The notes: a model not told the origin generated them from the letters alone. A DNA stretch of 64,000 bases from Marchantia polymorpha subsp. ruderalis (GCA_037833965.1 AP031354.1:7480001-7544000), one strand, 5' to 3'; positions 46,893 through 58,786 are shown, counted from the first letter of the stretch. Translations and numbers: made by a program.

Positions 46893-47507
46893 TCACTTAG
46901 GACCAGGCTTGTTGGCTCCAGTCTCACCCATGAGAGCATCCTTGGTTCCCAACACAGCTCCTTTCACTGCATCCACTCCCTGCTGCAAGTAGCTCGCAGT
47001 GGTATTTTTCGCTGAGACCGCGGTATCAGATGTGTACTGTCCAGCCTGTGAGGCCTTGTCGACTGTGTAATCCTTGCCTTGCACGGCCTTGTCGACTGTG
47101 AAATTCTTGGCATCTACAGCCTTGTTTTGCGTGGCAGTGGTGGTGTCTGCAGCAGTTTGCTTGGTAGCCTCCCAGCAATCAGCGGCGTACTGCGAAGCTT
47201 GACCGGCCTTCTCTTGAACGTACTGGTTGGCATCGGCAGCAGTTTGCTTCGTCTGATCCCAGACATTCTGTGACTTCTCCTGAACCGTTCCAGCCACATT
47301 AGAGGCGGTGTTCTGTGCCTGCTCGGTCTTCTCAGCTCCGATCTGCTTCGCTTGCTCGGTCTTCTCAGCTCCGAAGTTCTTGGTCTTGTCCGCTGCCTCA
47401 GCTGCAGACTGCTTTGTGCGGTCGAAGGTGTTAGCTGTGGCGTCCTTCGCTTGCTCAGTCTTCTGAGCAGTGGCGTCGTAGCTCTGGTTGTACTGGTTGG
47501 TCGACAT
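46893..47507 (-). CDS. LEA_4-type late embryogenesis abundant protein (LEA array gene 1)
   Basis: 204 residues from the ATG at 47505-47507 (MSTNQYNQSYDATAQKTEQA); the frame continues upstream only into leader. LEA_4 proteins are highly hydrophilic, made of 11-residue amphipathic repeats, disordered in solution and helical on drying, and protect proteins and membranes during desiccation. Here repeats such as AEKTEQAKQIG and VDKAVQGKDYT fill most of the chain, with almost no hydrophobic core. The C-terminal cassette is LQQGVDAVKGAVLGTKDAL. It has no intron at the point where genes 2 and 3 have one. A TATA-like box is at 47659-47665 and ACGCGTG at 47727-47733. Cytosolic localisation is likely, as no signal peptide is seen. 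Confidence 0.92.
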   Translation of the reverse strand: MSTNQYNQSYDATAQKTEQAKDATANTFDRTKQSAAEAADKTKNFGAEKTEQAKQIGAEKTEQAQNTASNVAGTVQEKSQNVWDQTKQTAADANQYVQEKAGQASQYAADCWEATKQTAADTTTATQNKAVDAKNFTVDKAVQGKDYTVDKASQAGQYTSDTAVSAKNTTASYLQQGVDAVKGAVLGTKDALMGETGANKPGPK

Positions 47508-47658
47508 CTTCCTCGCAACGAAGGACTCCTGGTAACTGAATGGTCTAATAAAAAGGATGCTGATGCTGGTGCTGCGCGTTCTGATGACGAGGGAGCAATG
47601 GATACGCGAATTTGAAAAGACGATGAAATCTGAGTGTGAAAGCCCTCGTCTAGCGGCC

Positions 47659-47665
47659 ATTTATA
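47659..47665 (-). promoter_or_regulatory. TATA box of LEA gene 1
   Basis: TATAAAT on the minus strand, about 155 bases before the ATG. This is the same spacing as in LEA gene 4. Confidence 0.55.
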
Positions 47666-47726
47666 CAGGGAGAACGGGACCTGAGCTCGTTGGCTGCCGT
47701 TCAGCAGCAGAGCGCTGTAAGCAGGA

Positions 47727-47733
47727 CGCGTGT
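47727..47733 (-). promoter_or_regulatory. CE3-like motif upstream of LEA gene 1
   Basis: CACGCGT in gene orientation, about 220 bases before the ATG. It resembles the coupling element CE3 (core ACGCGTGTC), which acts with ABA response elements in LEA promoters. Function is inferred. Confidence 0.4.
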
Positions 47734-48706
47734 TGTGACACTTGTCAATCCCAGGAGGATCCAATTTTCCACTCCAGTGTATGCACCGAAATTCGGTGGT
47801 TGCCTTCCAATGAAAGAGCTGAGCTGGTAACAAGAAGGTAATTCCCCATTCTAACTCCGGAGTCCGGTTCCTTGGTTTCTGCCAGCATCGAGGAAGTTAC
47901 TCGATCCATCGATTGGACCGCTGGAACTTGGATTTCACCTCTCTCTTTCACCGACTGGACCATGGTCACTATCAGTTGCAACTGCAGTCAACGGCATTCG
48001 CCTTGGCTTGGAGGGTAGGCTTCTGATCATTCTCATTCTGCTTTCATCATCAGAATCTTTTTCTATTTGGAGCGCTATAAGATTGGGGCAGATCCCGCGG
48101 AGTAAACGGTATCCGCACTACAAGGTCAGAGCTGAATCTGCGGAATCTCTGGTGGACATGTGTTGAGGTCGGATTGTTACGTGAGCTCGAAGCCTTGAAT
48201 CGTCACCTGTTGAGTCGCCACGTTTCTGATCCAGTGCTTGGATTTGTCCGATTTGAGATGATTGCAGATAAGGCCATGAGCTCGATAATGGAGTGGGGAG
48301 CAGTGCGGGCTATGAGGTAGTGGACGCTGCATGCTTTGTCTTCACTCAAGATGGATCTCGTTATGGCCGATCGAAGGGCCCGGTCGCACACACGAACACA
48401 TGCGTGACAAGTGTCCGCATGGTTGAGGCCATGCTCCCCATGCTGCTCCCCAAGACTCGAAGGCATTGGTGGCCCCATGATCCCATCTACCTAGTTGTTC
48501 CTGCATTGCGCCTGACATTTCTCCCTCACCTTCAAGCAGCATGTCGTCGACGTTCCTGCGATTGTTTTTTTGTTGTCGTTGGCAACATTTGGCAACTTCC
48601 TCACGTCCGGCCCAAAGTGTCTTTTCTTCGCACGATTTAGAAGAAGATAAACGTTGTGCTTACTCGCTTCTTTGAGAGTACTAATTTTGTTTGTTTGCTT
48701 CAGCAA

Positions 48707-51669
48707 GCTTCAGACGGAGGTAGATGAAACTCGGGCTTTCGATTATAATGCATATCGCATAATTAAAAAAATAAATAAGGGAGGGGCTAGTGAAGAAAGC
48801 TCTGTGATTGGTCAGAGTCATCCCTATGTTTAATACAACTCCGTGATATAGTCTTCACGGCAGAGAGAAAAGGGGAGAAGTAGTGCACATTAGCCTAGGG
48901 TGAGGATAATTAGATAAGTAAGTATAACTAGACACTCACATAAATAAATGAATATGACAAACAATCAACGTGGAGACCTATATCAGAACCTTACTAAATG
49001 TTTTTCATGCGCACTTAGATGAATTTCGAGGGCCGACAGCATAACGTACACATACGAGAACGCGTAAATAATGTGCTTTATCACCCGCTGTGCCTAAAAC
49101 CCACTATGTTCAAACGTAGAAAATATAATTCGTGTTTAATTCGAGAAAGTTGAATCAATAAGTAACCTAAAAAATATCCATGAAAATTGATTCATGAAGA
49201 TCTTACGCAGAACCGTACTAGCTGTAATTGTACTTCATCATATGAATCCTTCCTTACTTTCCATTGAACAAAACAGCGTCAAGAATTTTGAAAGTGAAGA
49301 GTTGGAACCTATCACTTCTTACAAAAACGAATGAGATTTTAGGAGTTTATTCCATTAAAGAATCTTTTAATACTCAAATTTCAACAACTACTGAATAAAG
49401 TCTTTATTAATAAAAATTTTTTGATTAAAAGAGTAAAATTTTTAGACTTAGTGCAATACTGCAACTCTAACCATGAGCACAAACTTTTAAATATTGCCCA
49501 AAATAACATTCATCCAATTAAGTTTTAGAACTATTTTGATTCAAAATTTCTTTATTTTTTTACAAAATATATTAATTATATCGAATTATATTCAATTTGA
49601 TAAAATAACGTCATTATAAGATTTCCAAATAAATGAGAGTAAAAATGCTGTTTTCTAAAGTTATTTTTTCCACTAGAGTGCAAATTTGACTTTCAGGAGA
49701 ACTTTAATTCTGAAGTAACTAAAAGTAATGAACATAATTGAAACGCAGTTATCATATAGACAAAATATTTTAGTTACGTCGAAAGTGCCTTAAAATAAAT
49801 CAAAATTCACAAATCAACAATCTATAATTTGTGAATTACAATATTGGCAGAAATATCTACTTTTCAACCTCGGTTGTTATATTTTTTAATAAATAATCGT
49901 ATGGATTAATGTACATGTATTTAAAATAATCTTAACCAGCAATCCAGAACTTACAATATGAATTAATTTTTTCCATGTAATATCAAATCTCAAAGGAAGC
50001 TATAGATTAAAAATAAAAAAGTAATCAAGTCATGAAGTTTCTTCACTTATATTAGAATTGATATACTAGTTATGTTTTAAAATAGCGAAACGTGACTATA
50101 AACTGAAATTATATCCGTGTAAATTAATTCATGAAGATCTTACATAATTGATTCAATATAGTAAGATAAGATCTATAGCTAATCGAATTATCTCAAGTTC
50201 AATTGAGAATGATTGTGGAACTCGAATTAAAAACAAGTATTTAAGTTTTTGTTTTGATTTTGTAAACCAAAAATTGAAAACCAAATGATAACAATACACA
50301 TAAAAATATGAAATCATCTTCACGCTATTAATATACTTCTTTATTTACTTAAGCATACAGATAAACGTACATGACATATACAATGAATTTGTAGAGAATA
50401 TTTACTAAGGATACAATGATTGTTTGAATTTTTTAATAGGTTTGATAAGAGTCACTTTTTATCTGATGTAAATAACTTTCAATGTTATATAATTCAAAAC
50501 TCGTTAGCTGATAATTACATTATCTTCTGTTGCAGTATTTCATTTCATGGGTTACTAGGGTGCTTTAGAATTGTGGCATATCATGAATGCAAGTAGGTTG
50601 GCAATAATGTAGCTGGAAAGGGAGTAAACAAGTTACGAATAAGTAGGTTTTATACATTTATAGAGCTATAAATAGTGAGTTATTGAGTAAACTAAAATTT
50701 ATTTTCATTCAGTTTTTTTTCGGAAATTGCTACGTTTTAGAAGTTATGTACTTGTTCATTGTCAGAATTATATTTTAAAAAATAATTTATCATAAAATAA
50801 TATATGAAAACTTATTATATATCATTTTCTCTTGTATTTTTTGAAGAGGTTTATTGAACTTGTGAAAGTGATATTGGTAAAAACGAATACTGAGTGTAAG
50901 ATTTAGTAGAAAGTAATAGTAACAGAATTAGAGAAAGTGTGTTAAATAGGTAGATTTATTTTGTTCAAGCTGAAAATGTAAGCATTTTATTTTTCGGCCC
51001 AGTTTTTCTTTTTAGTAATCCTTTACAAAATTTGTTTTTCTTCCTTTGTTTTTAATCTTCTTTATCAGTCATATTTTTATATTTTCAATATTTCGCATAT
51101 ATATCATGCTATATGATATACTCTAGATATGGTGCTTCAATATGAAAAAGATCATATTAAGTATAATCTGTTCACTAATTTTCGCTTAAAAACCACATTT
51201 TCACTACTTATATAAGTAAAAAATCATAAAACCTACGAACGATTTGTCCATTCCTACGTTACAACTTACAATATAACCATGTCTCTTCTAATGAAGACAA
51301 TTTCCGGTAAGAACAAAAATCTAAGAGTTGTAAGAATTTTCTTTGATTCTTCAGACTGGTATATTATATGTTCACACTTATGTAAGTGGCAAAACTTCTT
51401 TACAATTACAGACCGATTAGACTGCACATAATTTGCGAACAGTGGTAAGAAAAAATCGAGTGGCAAAACTTCCTTACAATTAATTACAGACCGAATACAC
51501 TTGCATAGCTCTATGCAAGATAAGAGATCTGCCGATTATATCCTGCTGCCGCAATTCTTCTAATCGAACTTTCATATAAACATTCTACCCATTAAACCAA
51601 GGAGCATTGACAGGTCTCCTTATGTACATAGTATGAGACCAACTTCGTTGTGAACCGTGTTGTGGGTGC
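48707..51669. other. AT-rich intergenic DNA, no gene
   Basis: Strongly AT-rich with no long frames, no terminal repeats I can pair and no recognised transposon protein. It separates LEA genes 1 and 2. Bases 47734-48706, upstream of LEA gene 1, are of mixed composition and also hold no recognisable gene. Confidence 0.5.
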
Positions 51670-52575
51670 TTACTGTGGCCTGTTAGCACCGTGATTTCCG
51701 GTTACTGCATCTTTCACTCCCAGGTACACGCCCTTGGCAAGATCAACACCCTGTAAAAAAATCTTAAAACGTATTAGCATCCTCCTCACATGATTGCACA
51801 ACACAAGAATTGGCGGTGCGAATTCAGTCGTAGCAAGAAAATAAACTTTCTGGCTTTGTAACTAACTGCCAATTATCTGGACGGCATATCATCAGTCTAC
51901 TAGCATGAATTAGAATTTCAAGTCGAGTTATCTTTCTTCTTCGACGTCCCCAACAGGTACACAAATATAAATTGTAATCAAATGCAAGTGTAACTGCGCA
52001 TATTGCGTAATGTAGGACAGATGAAAATCACGAGTAGCCGTAATGTGCTCTGGATTTTCATTGCGTTCCGGCATTGACTATGAAAATAATAACGAATTTT
52101 CGCAGAATCTCGACGATGCGGTTTTTCGTATTACCTGCTGCGCGTAGCTCTGAGTGGCAGCTCCAGTCTGGGAAGATTTATCGCCGGTGAAGGTTTGAGC
52201 TTCCGCAGTTTTGTTAGCCGTCACGTCTTTGGCTTCAGTGGCTTTCTCAGCAGTGACATCCTTGGCCTGGTAAGCCTTGTCTTTGACAGTCTCGGCAGTC
52301 TGCCCTGCAGTTTGGCTGGCGGAGTTGTATGCCTGAGCTGCCTTCTCCTGGACAGTGTTGGCGACGTTGGCAGCAGTGTTCTTGGTCGACTCCCAGGCAC
52401 TCGCGGCCTTGTCTTGAACAGTCCCAGTGGCATCAGACGCAGCTTGCTGTACTTGGCCAGTTTTCTCAGCTCCAAATTGCTTCGTCCTGTCGGCGGCCTC
52501 GGCAGCAGATCGCTTGGCCTGCTCCGTCTTCTGTGCGGTGGTATCGTAGCTGGAGTTGTACTGATTGGAAGACAT
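51670..52575 (-). CDS. LEA_4-type protein (LEA array gene 2), two exons
   Basis: CDS = complement(join(51670..51750,52135..52575)), giving 173 residues. It starts MSSNQYNSSYDTTAQKTEQA. Exon 1 ends TYR-Ala-Gln-Gln at CAG|GTAATA; exon 2 follows TTTTTTACAG and reads GVDLAKGVYLGVKDAVTGNH, the same C-terminal cassette as gene 1. The body is 11-mer repeats such as AEKTGQVQQAASD and KDVTAEKATEA. Role as for other LEA_4 proteins: hydrophilic stress protectant, probably cytosolic. The unspliced reading frame continues to 52078 and ends in unrelated residues, which supports splicing. A TATA-like box is near 52760-52765 and ACGCGTG at 52824-52830. Confidence 0.9.
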
Positions 52576-52759
52576 TGTCGGAGATCTTCGAACTCTCACT
52601 CAACGAGTACAAAACAAGCTAAAGATCGGGCAGAAGGAAGCGAAAGAAGTGTAAAGCACAACGATCGAGTGGAAACAACTTGCGTGAAACAGTCTGCGAG
52701 CAGTTTGTTCGGGTGGATGGTAAATGTAAAGCTGTATGTTGAAAGACCGGGCAGGAGAC

Positions 52760-52765
52760 ATTATA
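52760..52765 (-). promoter_or_regulatory. TATA-like box of LEA gene 2
   Basis: TATAAT on the minus strand, about 185 bases before the ATG; weaker than those of genes 1 and 4. Confidence 0.35.
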
Positions 52766-52823
52766 TGCGCTGTGGTGGAAGAGCAGTTAGAATAACTGGA
52801 ACTTGAAAACGCTTCTATGGCTG

Positions 52824-52830
52824 ACGCGTG
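52824..52830 (-). promoter_or_regulatory. CE3-like motif upstream of LEA gene 2
   Basis: CACGCGT in gene orientation, about 250 bases before the ATG and close to the spacing in LEA gene 1. Confidence 0.4.
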
Positions 52831-53289
52831 CTACTTCACTGTCGGACACATGTCCGCTTTTCAGAGATGCTAGACATTGGTAGCATGCAAGCGAAGAGGC
52901 CAATCCGCTAGGCGTCCGATCCTACGAAGCTGCCGAGCCAATGAGTCATTCAGGCGACTGACTGACTGACTACCCACGAGAAAGTACTGGGAGGTAATAG
53001 AGAACGTACTGTGAGGTAGTAGAGAACCTCAACGCCAACGTTACGGTCGGTGTAGCGAGACGTGGAAAGCTTCGTCCGCTTTCTCCTGCAAGAGAATCGT
53101 CAACTGCAAGTCTCTGCAAGTCTCTGCATTTCAGACCTGAGAAGTTGTAGTTGACATCTTGCACTGACATTCGTGACACCTGCTTTTTGCTTTTTGGGTC
53201 GAAGGGAGATCATGATTCCTGAATGAACGGCGCGTTTTGACCTGATAGCTTTCTCGTTGAGAGGCCTACGGAGAATCTGTTGTGTCATA

Positions 53290-55012
53290 TGTCAATAGTC
53301 AATAGAAGGTTTTGTTCTTTGGAGTCCTCCCAAGATTCCAAGATACTTTCCTGTTCGAGTTGTGTGAATGAAAATAGCACAAGAAACTTGCGGTAACAAT
53401 TGCTCGTAGTTCCCTGTGGCCTATAATGCTTTATCATCTGTTGTACGAAGTGAAGAGTGGATCGAAAGAAAAATAAGTTAAAAATTAAAACCATAAGCAA
53501 ATTGCTAGTATAAACTGCAATTGATTGTGTAGAAAGGAATGGGTCATAAATGAGGATATAATGAAAATATCATTATATTCAATTTAACCATGGCTAAACT
53601 GAGAACTTCAAGATAAAGAGATTTATAGGAATAAAATGAGAGGAGATTCATAATGTAAGAAGAATTCCATAACAAAATGACAAACGTATATGATGTTTCT
53701 TGTAATAAGATGATTTTTTCAGTCTACGTCTCTATTTCATGTCTAATCTTCTCTACCAATATTGATTAACTTGTGACTCTCACGTTTCTCATTGACACAT
53801 TTGACCATACTTCTCGTCAAGATTCTTGCATCTGAATTTAAATTTCTGCTACCTTAGCTTTTCCGTCCTGGCCTTCGGTGAGTTCCCTTTAATCGTATAA
53901 TGATTTATGTTATGGGATTAAAAGCAAGTACATCTCGATTGGCTTTGATTGTATCATATTTTTTTATGGGCAATTTTGAGTGGGAATTATTGTTTCCTAC
54001 AAATACATTCGGTCATTTACTAAATTAGAGATGAAATTATAGGATTTGTCGCATAATTTTTAACTGAATTATTACTCTTATGTATGGGCGGTGGAATGTG
54101 AGAGACATGTTCGTTTTCCCTTAGTTTACGTTCATTATGATCAAAGAGACTATTACAGAGTGGTTTTCAGTAATTTTCTCCATTTCGAAGGAAATGTTGT
54201 AGTGAATAATATATTATGGAAAATGATTGTAGATTAAATTTTATCAAATGTTGTATATTTATTCATTTTTAAATTTTATTTCTTTTTAAATATATATTCA
54301 TACTACAAATTTGTTTTTCAGAAATTTTAAATTTATTTGTTTTGCCCCTAATTATTAATAACTTAATACGTCCTGAATACAAGATTGTACTGATTGGACG
54401 CGAGATGTGTACGTTGATACAGTTAAGTAAGTACAAAGTGGAATTCATTCAATCTTGCGTATTGTGTCAAATTGATGTGAGCACGCACACGGGTTTGAAA
54501 AGTAGCTGGATTAAGTGAAAAGTGAAAACATGAGCAGAATTATTGAAAAAACACGAGACATTCTATCAATGAAGTCTCGCCATTCTACTCAGATATGCAC
54601 ATTCCGCTGCGCATGATGTAATCATGATTACTGGGCACACTGCCTGCGCTACACATACATTGTCAATTCTCAAGTAAGCAATGTAACAAAGGCCTGCAAC
54701 GGCAATCGTCTGAGGCTGAAATGTACGCGAACCAAAATGCTTTGAAGAATGAGAATCGGTGAAGTATAATTAATTGTGTGTTACAGTGGGCAAATGTGTT
54801 CGAAATGGCAGACAGTCAAGCCTACAGACTGGGATCTCACGTTTCCAGCCGTTTCAGTCAGGTCCTTAAAAAATCATCCTCACTACCGCAACGATTGTCG
54901 CGAACCGAGGAAACTAGTGAATGAGGTCCCAGTCTTTAAGTTGTATAGTAATGTAAATCAGGTCTATTCACAAATATAAACAACAAGAGAAAGAGGGCGG
55001 AACAAGCCAAAT
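53290..55012. other. Intergenic DNA between LEA genes 2 and 3
   Basis: Mostly AT-rich, with frames under about 75 codons and no domain. The part before 53290 is the upstream region of LEA gene 2. Confidence 0.5.
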
Positions 55013-55852
55013 CTACTTAGTAGCACTCTTGTTGCCAACTACGGCATCCTTGGCACCGATCACTGCTCCCTTCACTGCTTCAAATCCCTGTGGCCACAAC
55101 CAAAACAAAAGAAACAAACACCATGTCAGATGCCCATTCTACTACAAATCTTGCCCAGTGCTACAAACGCAAACCCATCGAAAAAACCCGGCATCGAATC
55201 ATAACACAGATCGATCGATCGATCGATTATCGAGAAGCATTACCTGTTGCAAGACGCCTGCACTCTTGTCCTTGGCAGCGACGGCAGAATCGGAGGTGTA
55301 TTGACCGGCAGAACCGGCAGTGTCAGCGGTGTAGTCTTTGCCCTGGGTGAGCTTGTCGGCGGTGAAGTCCTTGCCTTGGGTGGCGGAGTTCACGACGGCG
55401 TCCTTGGCGGCAACCGCGGAATCGACGACGTAATCCTTCCCTTGCACGGCGGAATCAACCACGTAATCCTTGCCTTGCACAGCCGAGTCTACGACGTAAT
55501 CCTTGCCCTGGACAGTCTTATCGGAGGCAGCCTGGGTGGTGTTGCCGGCGGTCGTCTTGGCAGAGCCAAAGGTCTGCGCGGCCTTCTCCTGGACGGCGCC
55601 CACGGTGCTCGCGACGGTTGCCTTGGTCTGCTCCCACGCGTTCAGAGCCTTCTCCTGGACGGTTCCGGCGGCGCTGCTGGTCGTGTTCTGGGCCTGGCCG
55701 GCCTTCTCGGATCCCACCTGCTTCGCCTTCTCGGCCGCGTCGCCGGCCGATTGCATGGTGCGATCGGCCGCTCCTCCGGCTGCGTCCTTCGCCTCCTGCG
55801 TCTTCTGTGCAGTGGCGTCGTAACCTTTCTGGAAGTTCTGCTCGGTCGACAT
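55013..55852 (-). CDS. LEA_4-type protein (LEA array gene 3), two exons, internal 11-mer amplification
   Basis: CDS = complement(join(55013..55087,55244..55852)), giving 227 residues. It starts MSTEQNFQKGYDATAQKTQE. Exon 1 ends Gln-Gln at CAG|GTAATG; exon 2 follows TGGCCACAG and reads GFEAVKGAVIGAKDAVVGNK. The intron position and phase equal those of LEA gene 2. The middle contains three consecutive near-identical 11-mers VQGKDYVVDSA, encoded by 33-bp tandem repeats around 55430-55505, followed by related 11-mers. The intron carries a short run of GATC repeats near 55208. This is the longest and most GC-rich member. Role as for LEA_4 proteins. Confidence 0.92.
55430..55505 (-). repeat. 33-bp coding tandem repeat in LEA gene 3
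   Basis: Adjacent units begin GTAATCCTT(C/G)CC on the plus strand and encode the 11-mer VQGKDYVVDSA three times with few synonymous changes, indicating recent unit duplication. Confidence 0.85.
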
Positions 55853-56499
55853 TCTCGGAGATATGTGCACCACTGCTCCCTTCGAAATTGGATCAAATGT
55901 TCCGATTCGGTACAAGCACTCTGCTGCTGCTGCTGTGGGGACGACGATGTGGCTCAGAAATGATCGCGGAAATTATCGGAGAAAGTTCGGTGCTCGGTGA
56001 AATGATGTGAAGACCTGCTTGCGGGACAGTATAAGTAGTGCCCGTATTCTTCGAATGGAACCTGCCACTGGCCAGGTGTCCCGAACGGGACGGCGTGCCG
56101 CCACCTGGAGGGTAGATTGCCACTTGTCATACACCCATTGACTTCGGCATGCAATAAGCGATTCGCCCACGTCCAGAGTTTCTCCCACTCGGACTCGGAT
56201 TCGGACTCATGGTCAACCTTTAACTGCAACCCCTGGTCAGAAATGTACAGCAGGAAGTTTGGCAGGAGCTCGGTGTTTGTCAGAGTCGCAAATCCATGAC
56301 ATCTGTTTTCTGCCACAGGTTGGCCACCTTCCATCGAGAGCGCCCCATGAACCGTGTCTTCGAGCTGAAGACAACATCGTGTGCCGGAATCTAAAACCAT
56401 TCGTGTTGTTGTAGGCTCATTCTGAACTGTAGTGGACAGCCGGAAGGATTTGAGTTGGAGTTCAGGAAGCTGTCTCGTATTCTCACCATGGTGCTGACG

Positions 56500-57700
56500 A
56501 TGCATGCTGTGTGACCACGATCGGGGACGCTACGTGATGCAGCAGGCTTTTCTCTCTCACATTCAGAGCGCAGCAGGATGTGTTGCGGTGTTCGGAAAAG
56601 TTCGCGTATGTCCTTGCGTTTCAGCGTGAGCTTTCATATTGTTTGAATAAGAAACCGGTTCAGTGGCGAGCTGCAGGTTTGCAATGGCTGCATTGTCGAA
56701 AGGGTATTTCAGTTATACAGGTGGATATTGGAAGCTATGGTATTGGCATTGACATCAATCGACGGTTTTTATCAGCTTTAATGCCTTCCGATCACGATGT
56801 TCTGAACAGGGTACGATGTAAGCAGCTTACTGCACACTTTCTCTGTGGACGTTCAGATATATCTGTAATTAGTGTAAGTTACGCGTACATTGTTTATAAG
56901 AGATTGCGCCACCTGCGGAACAGTCGAGGTAGATTCAATCCCCTATTTCATCAATCTGATTGCTCCCCGGAAATTCGAAACTTTCTTTTAGCTACGTAGT
57001 ATTTAACCTTACGTTCATTGCTTCAAACAATGGCGACCGAAATTGTAGTTCAACTCTGTAAGATTGCGGCAATCTTGCAGGGTTTCCAGTTCCCCAAACG
57101 TAAGAGAACTGATAAGTTGCTGCAAATAATACGTGGGGAAAATAATATGCCATACGTTTTGGAACTTCCAGACACTGACGAAGAGAAGAATGCTACAAAT
57201 CGTTTAGACTTGGATTCGAGTATATGACAAGTTCGGCAACGAGCGGAACTTAACAGAGATTGAGGAAGTAAACGACAGTAGGTTATATTAAAAACTACAG
57301 ATGCACAGTGGGATGTGCTCCGCTTCTTTATTTCAAAGAACTTTGATGTTCTACACACTGTACAAAATGAACAAGGACTTTGAGAAATGCTGGGAATGAG
57401 AGACGATCCATCTGCCCATGTGGGAGCTAGACATCACTCTCTCGCCGGACTCCCAAACATCTTCACTGACCAAGGTCGTGCATGGCCCTCCGGCACGTGA
57501 AAACAACGCAAGCTGGGTCACGCCTATACAAAACTCGACAACCGATCAACCAAAACCCATCGTTCTGAACGTTCAAAGCCCATTTGGAGAAGCATCCACT
57601 AGTTTGCGCCCACTATGGCATTTTGGTTGCCCCAACCGCTGTGTCGACATCAGACCCTGAGCGAACTACTTATCACCTCAGAAGGTCTGCTATGTCCTCC
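56500..57700. other. Intergenic DNA between LEA genes 3 and 4
   Basis: A 139-codon frame (56580-56999, +) lacks a near-start ATG and shows no domain. A 65-codon frame after the ATG near 57030 reads MATEIVVQLCKIAAILQGFQ and is also unrecognised; both may be decayed sequence. No transposon ends were found. Confidence 0.35.
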
Positions 57701-57712
57701 AGCTGGGACATT

Positions 57713-58228
57713 TTAACGCTGCAAACACAAAGAAAAATGCTCAGTTAAATTCCTCCACTCAACAGAACATTCCCGATCTCAAGAATACATACACAATAAC
57801 ATTCAATTGATCTGATGGACAGAATGCACTACGTTGCCATCAAGCACAGGCCGCACAGTAGTGTGAGATCCTTTGAGCCATGATATCGCGGGGAGCTCAG
57901 TTCCAGCTCGGACATTTGCATTACATGAGAAAAATCTCCCCACTCTATTCCAGAGCTGATATATTCTAAAACTGACGTGAAGAAAGTGGAGAACGATGAA
58001 CGAGGAAAAGCTAAACCTTACGTTTGCACTCTTCTCGGTCGCAGCTTTGGCCTCAGCTGCCTTGTCCGCAGTGGCTTTCTGTGCATCGGCGGCGGTCTGC
58101 CTGGTCTTCTCGGCATCAGCAGCAGCAGTCTGCTTGGTCTTATCGGCGGCGGCGGCAGCAGCCTGCTTCGTCTTCTCGGCCTGCTCGAATGCAGCGTTGT
58201 CCATACCACGGCTCTGTTCCGAGGCCAT
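57713..58228 (-). CDS. Short LEA_4-type protein (LEA array gene 4)
   Basis: Exon 1 is 58022-58228, starting at the ATG (MASEQSRGMDNAAFEQAEKT) and running through 11-mer repeats (AEKTKQAAAAAADKTKQTAA onward) to EKSAN at donor GTAAGG. My preferred last exon is 57713-57718, two codons after a strong acceptor (TTTGTGTTTGCAG), giving about 70 residues. Other acceptors exist, such as one giving SAN-Phe-stop, and unspliced reading would add a non-LEA tail to 57803. The body is Ala/Lys/Thr-rich and very hydrophilic. It lacks the C-terminal GxxAVKGAVxGxKDA cassette of genes 1-3. TATAAATA is at 58379-58386 and CACGCGTC at 58779-58786. Family confident, 3' end not. Confidence 0.75.
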
Positions 58229-58378
58229 CTGAAGAGCTGAGAGCAAATAGGAGCTGCTGGAAGTCCACTACAGTTGGAAGGTGAGACGAACGAATTACTG
58301 GATACTTGATGGATGAGAGTTGAAGCTTTGCTGGGAGGTGGAGGGAAGTGCTGATGAAAATCGGGGAGAAGTGCAGAG

Positions 58379-58386
58379 TATTTATA
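58379..58386 (-). promoter_or_regulatory. TATA box of LEA gene 4
   Basis: TATAAATA on the minus strand, about 155 bases before the ATG. Confidence 0.55.
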
Positions 58387-58778
58387 CTGAAGCTTCATGG
58401 CGGAATCGTTGTAAAATATCTGCTGATCGGACCGGGTTCCTGACAGTTCCTGATTCTGATTTCTGGATTCTGAAACCGCTGTACGGAAACATTGTAAATC
58501 ATTTTGGGCTGCAGCCCTTGTGCGTCATTATCACCCTCCGATCTTCCTCTTTACAGAGCGCACTCACTTGCCCGAACCTCCTTAAAAGTTCGAGGTCACA
58601 GATACTTGCCCAAACGTTGTCTGTTTTTCCCTACGACTACAGATAGCGAGTGCTTCTTAACATTCACCCGTCGCGTTGTAAGAGATCTGGGATCTTGAGC
58701 CTTCACCAATGTCCTGCGTTCGCCGTCCCGACATCATCTTGTTCACCTGTAAAGTCGTGCAGGATGCCTGTCCGAACA

Positions 58779-58786
58779 CACGCGTC
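58779..58786 (+). promoter_or_regulatory. CE3-like motif upstream of LEA gene 4
   Basis: CACGCGTC, about 550 bases before the ATG and in the opposite orientation to the copies at genes 1 and 2. Farther away, so weaker evidence. Confidence 0.3.

Noticed and set aside
47114..47833. 239-codon frame overlapping LEA gene 1 in another frame on the minus strand
   Set aside because: Shadow of the repetitive, biased LEA coding sequence. The composition is Arg/Ser/Pro-rich with no domain; the LEA frame explains the region.
52195..52806. 203-codon plus-strand frame antisense to LEA gene 2
   Set aside because: Same shadow effect as at the other LEA genes.
55203..55228. GATC repeats in the LEA gene 3 intron as a functional site
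   Set aside because: A short simple repeat; nothing else supports a role.
55247..55963. 238-codon plus-strand frame antisense to LEA gene 3
   Set aside because: Antisense of 11-mer repeats stays open because of codon bias. Its Gly/Val-rich product has no family, and the LEA frame has intron and cassette support.
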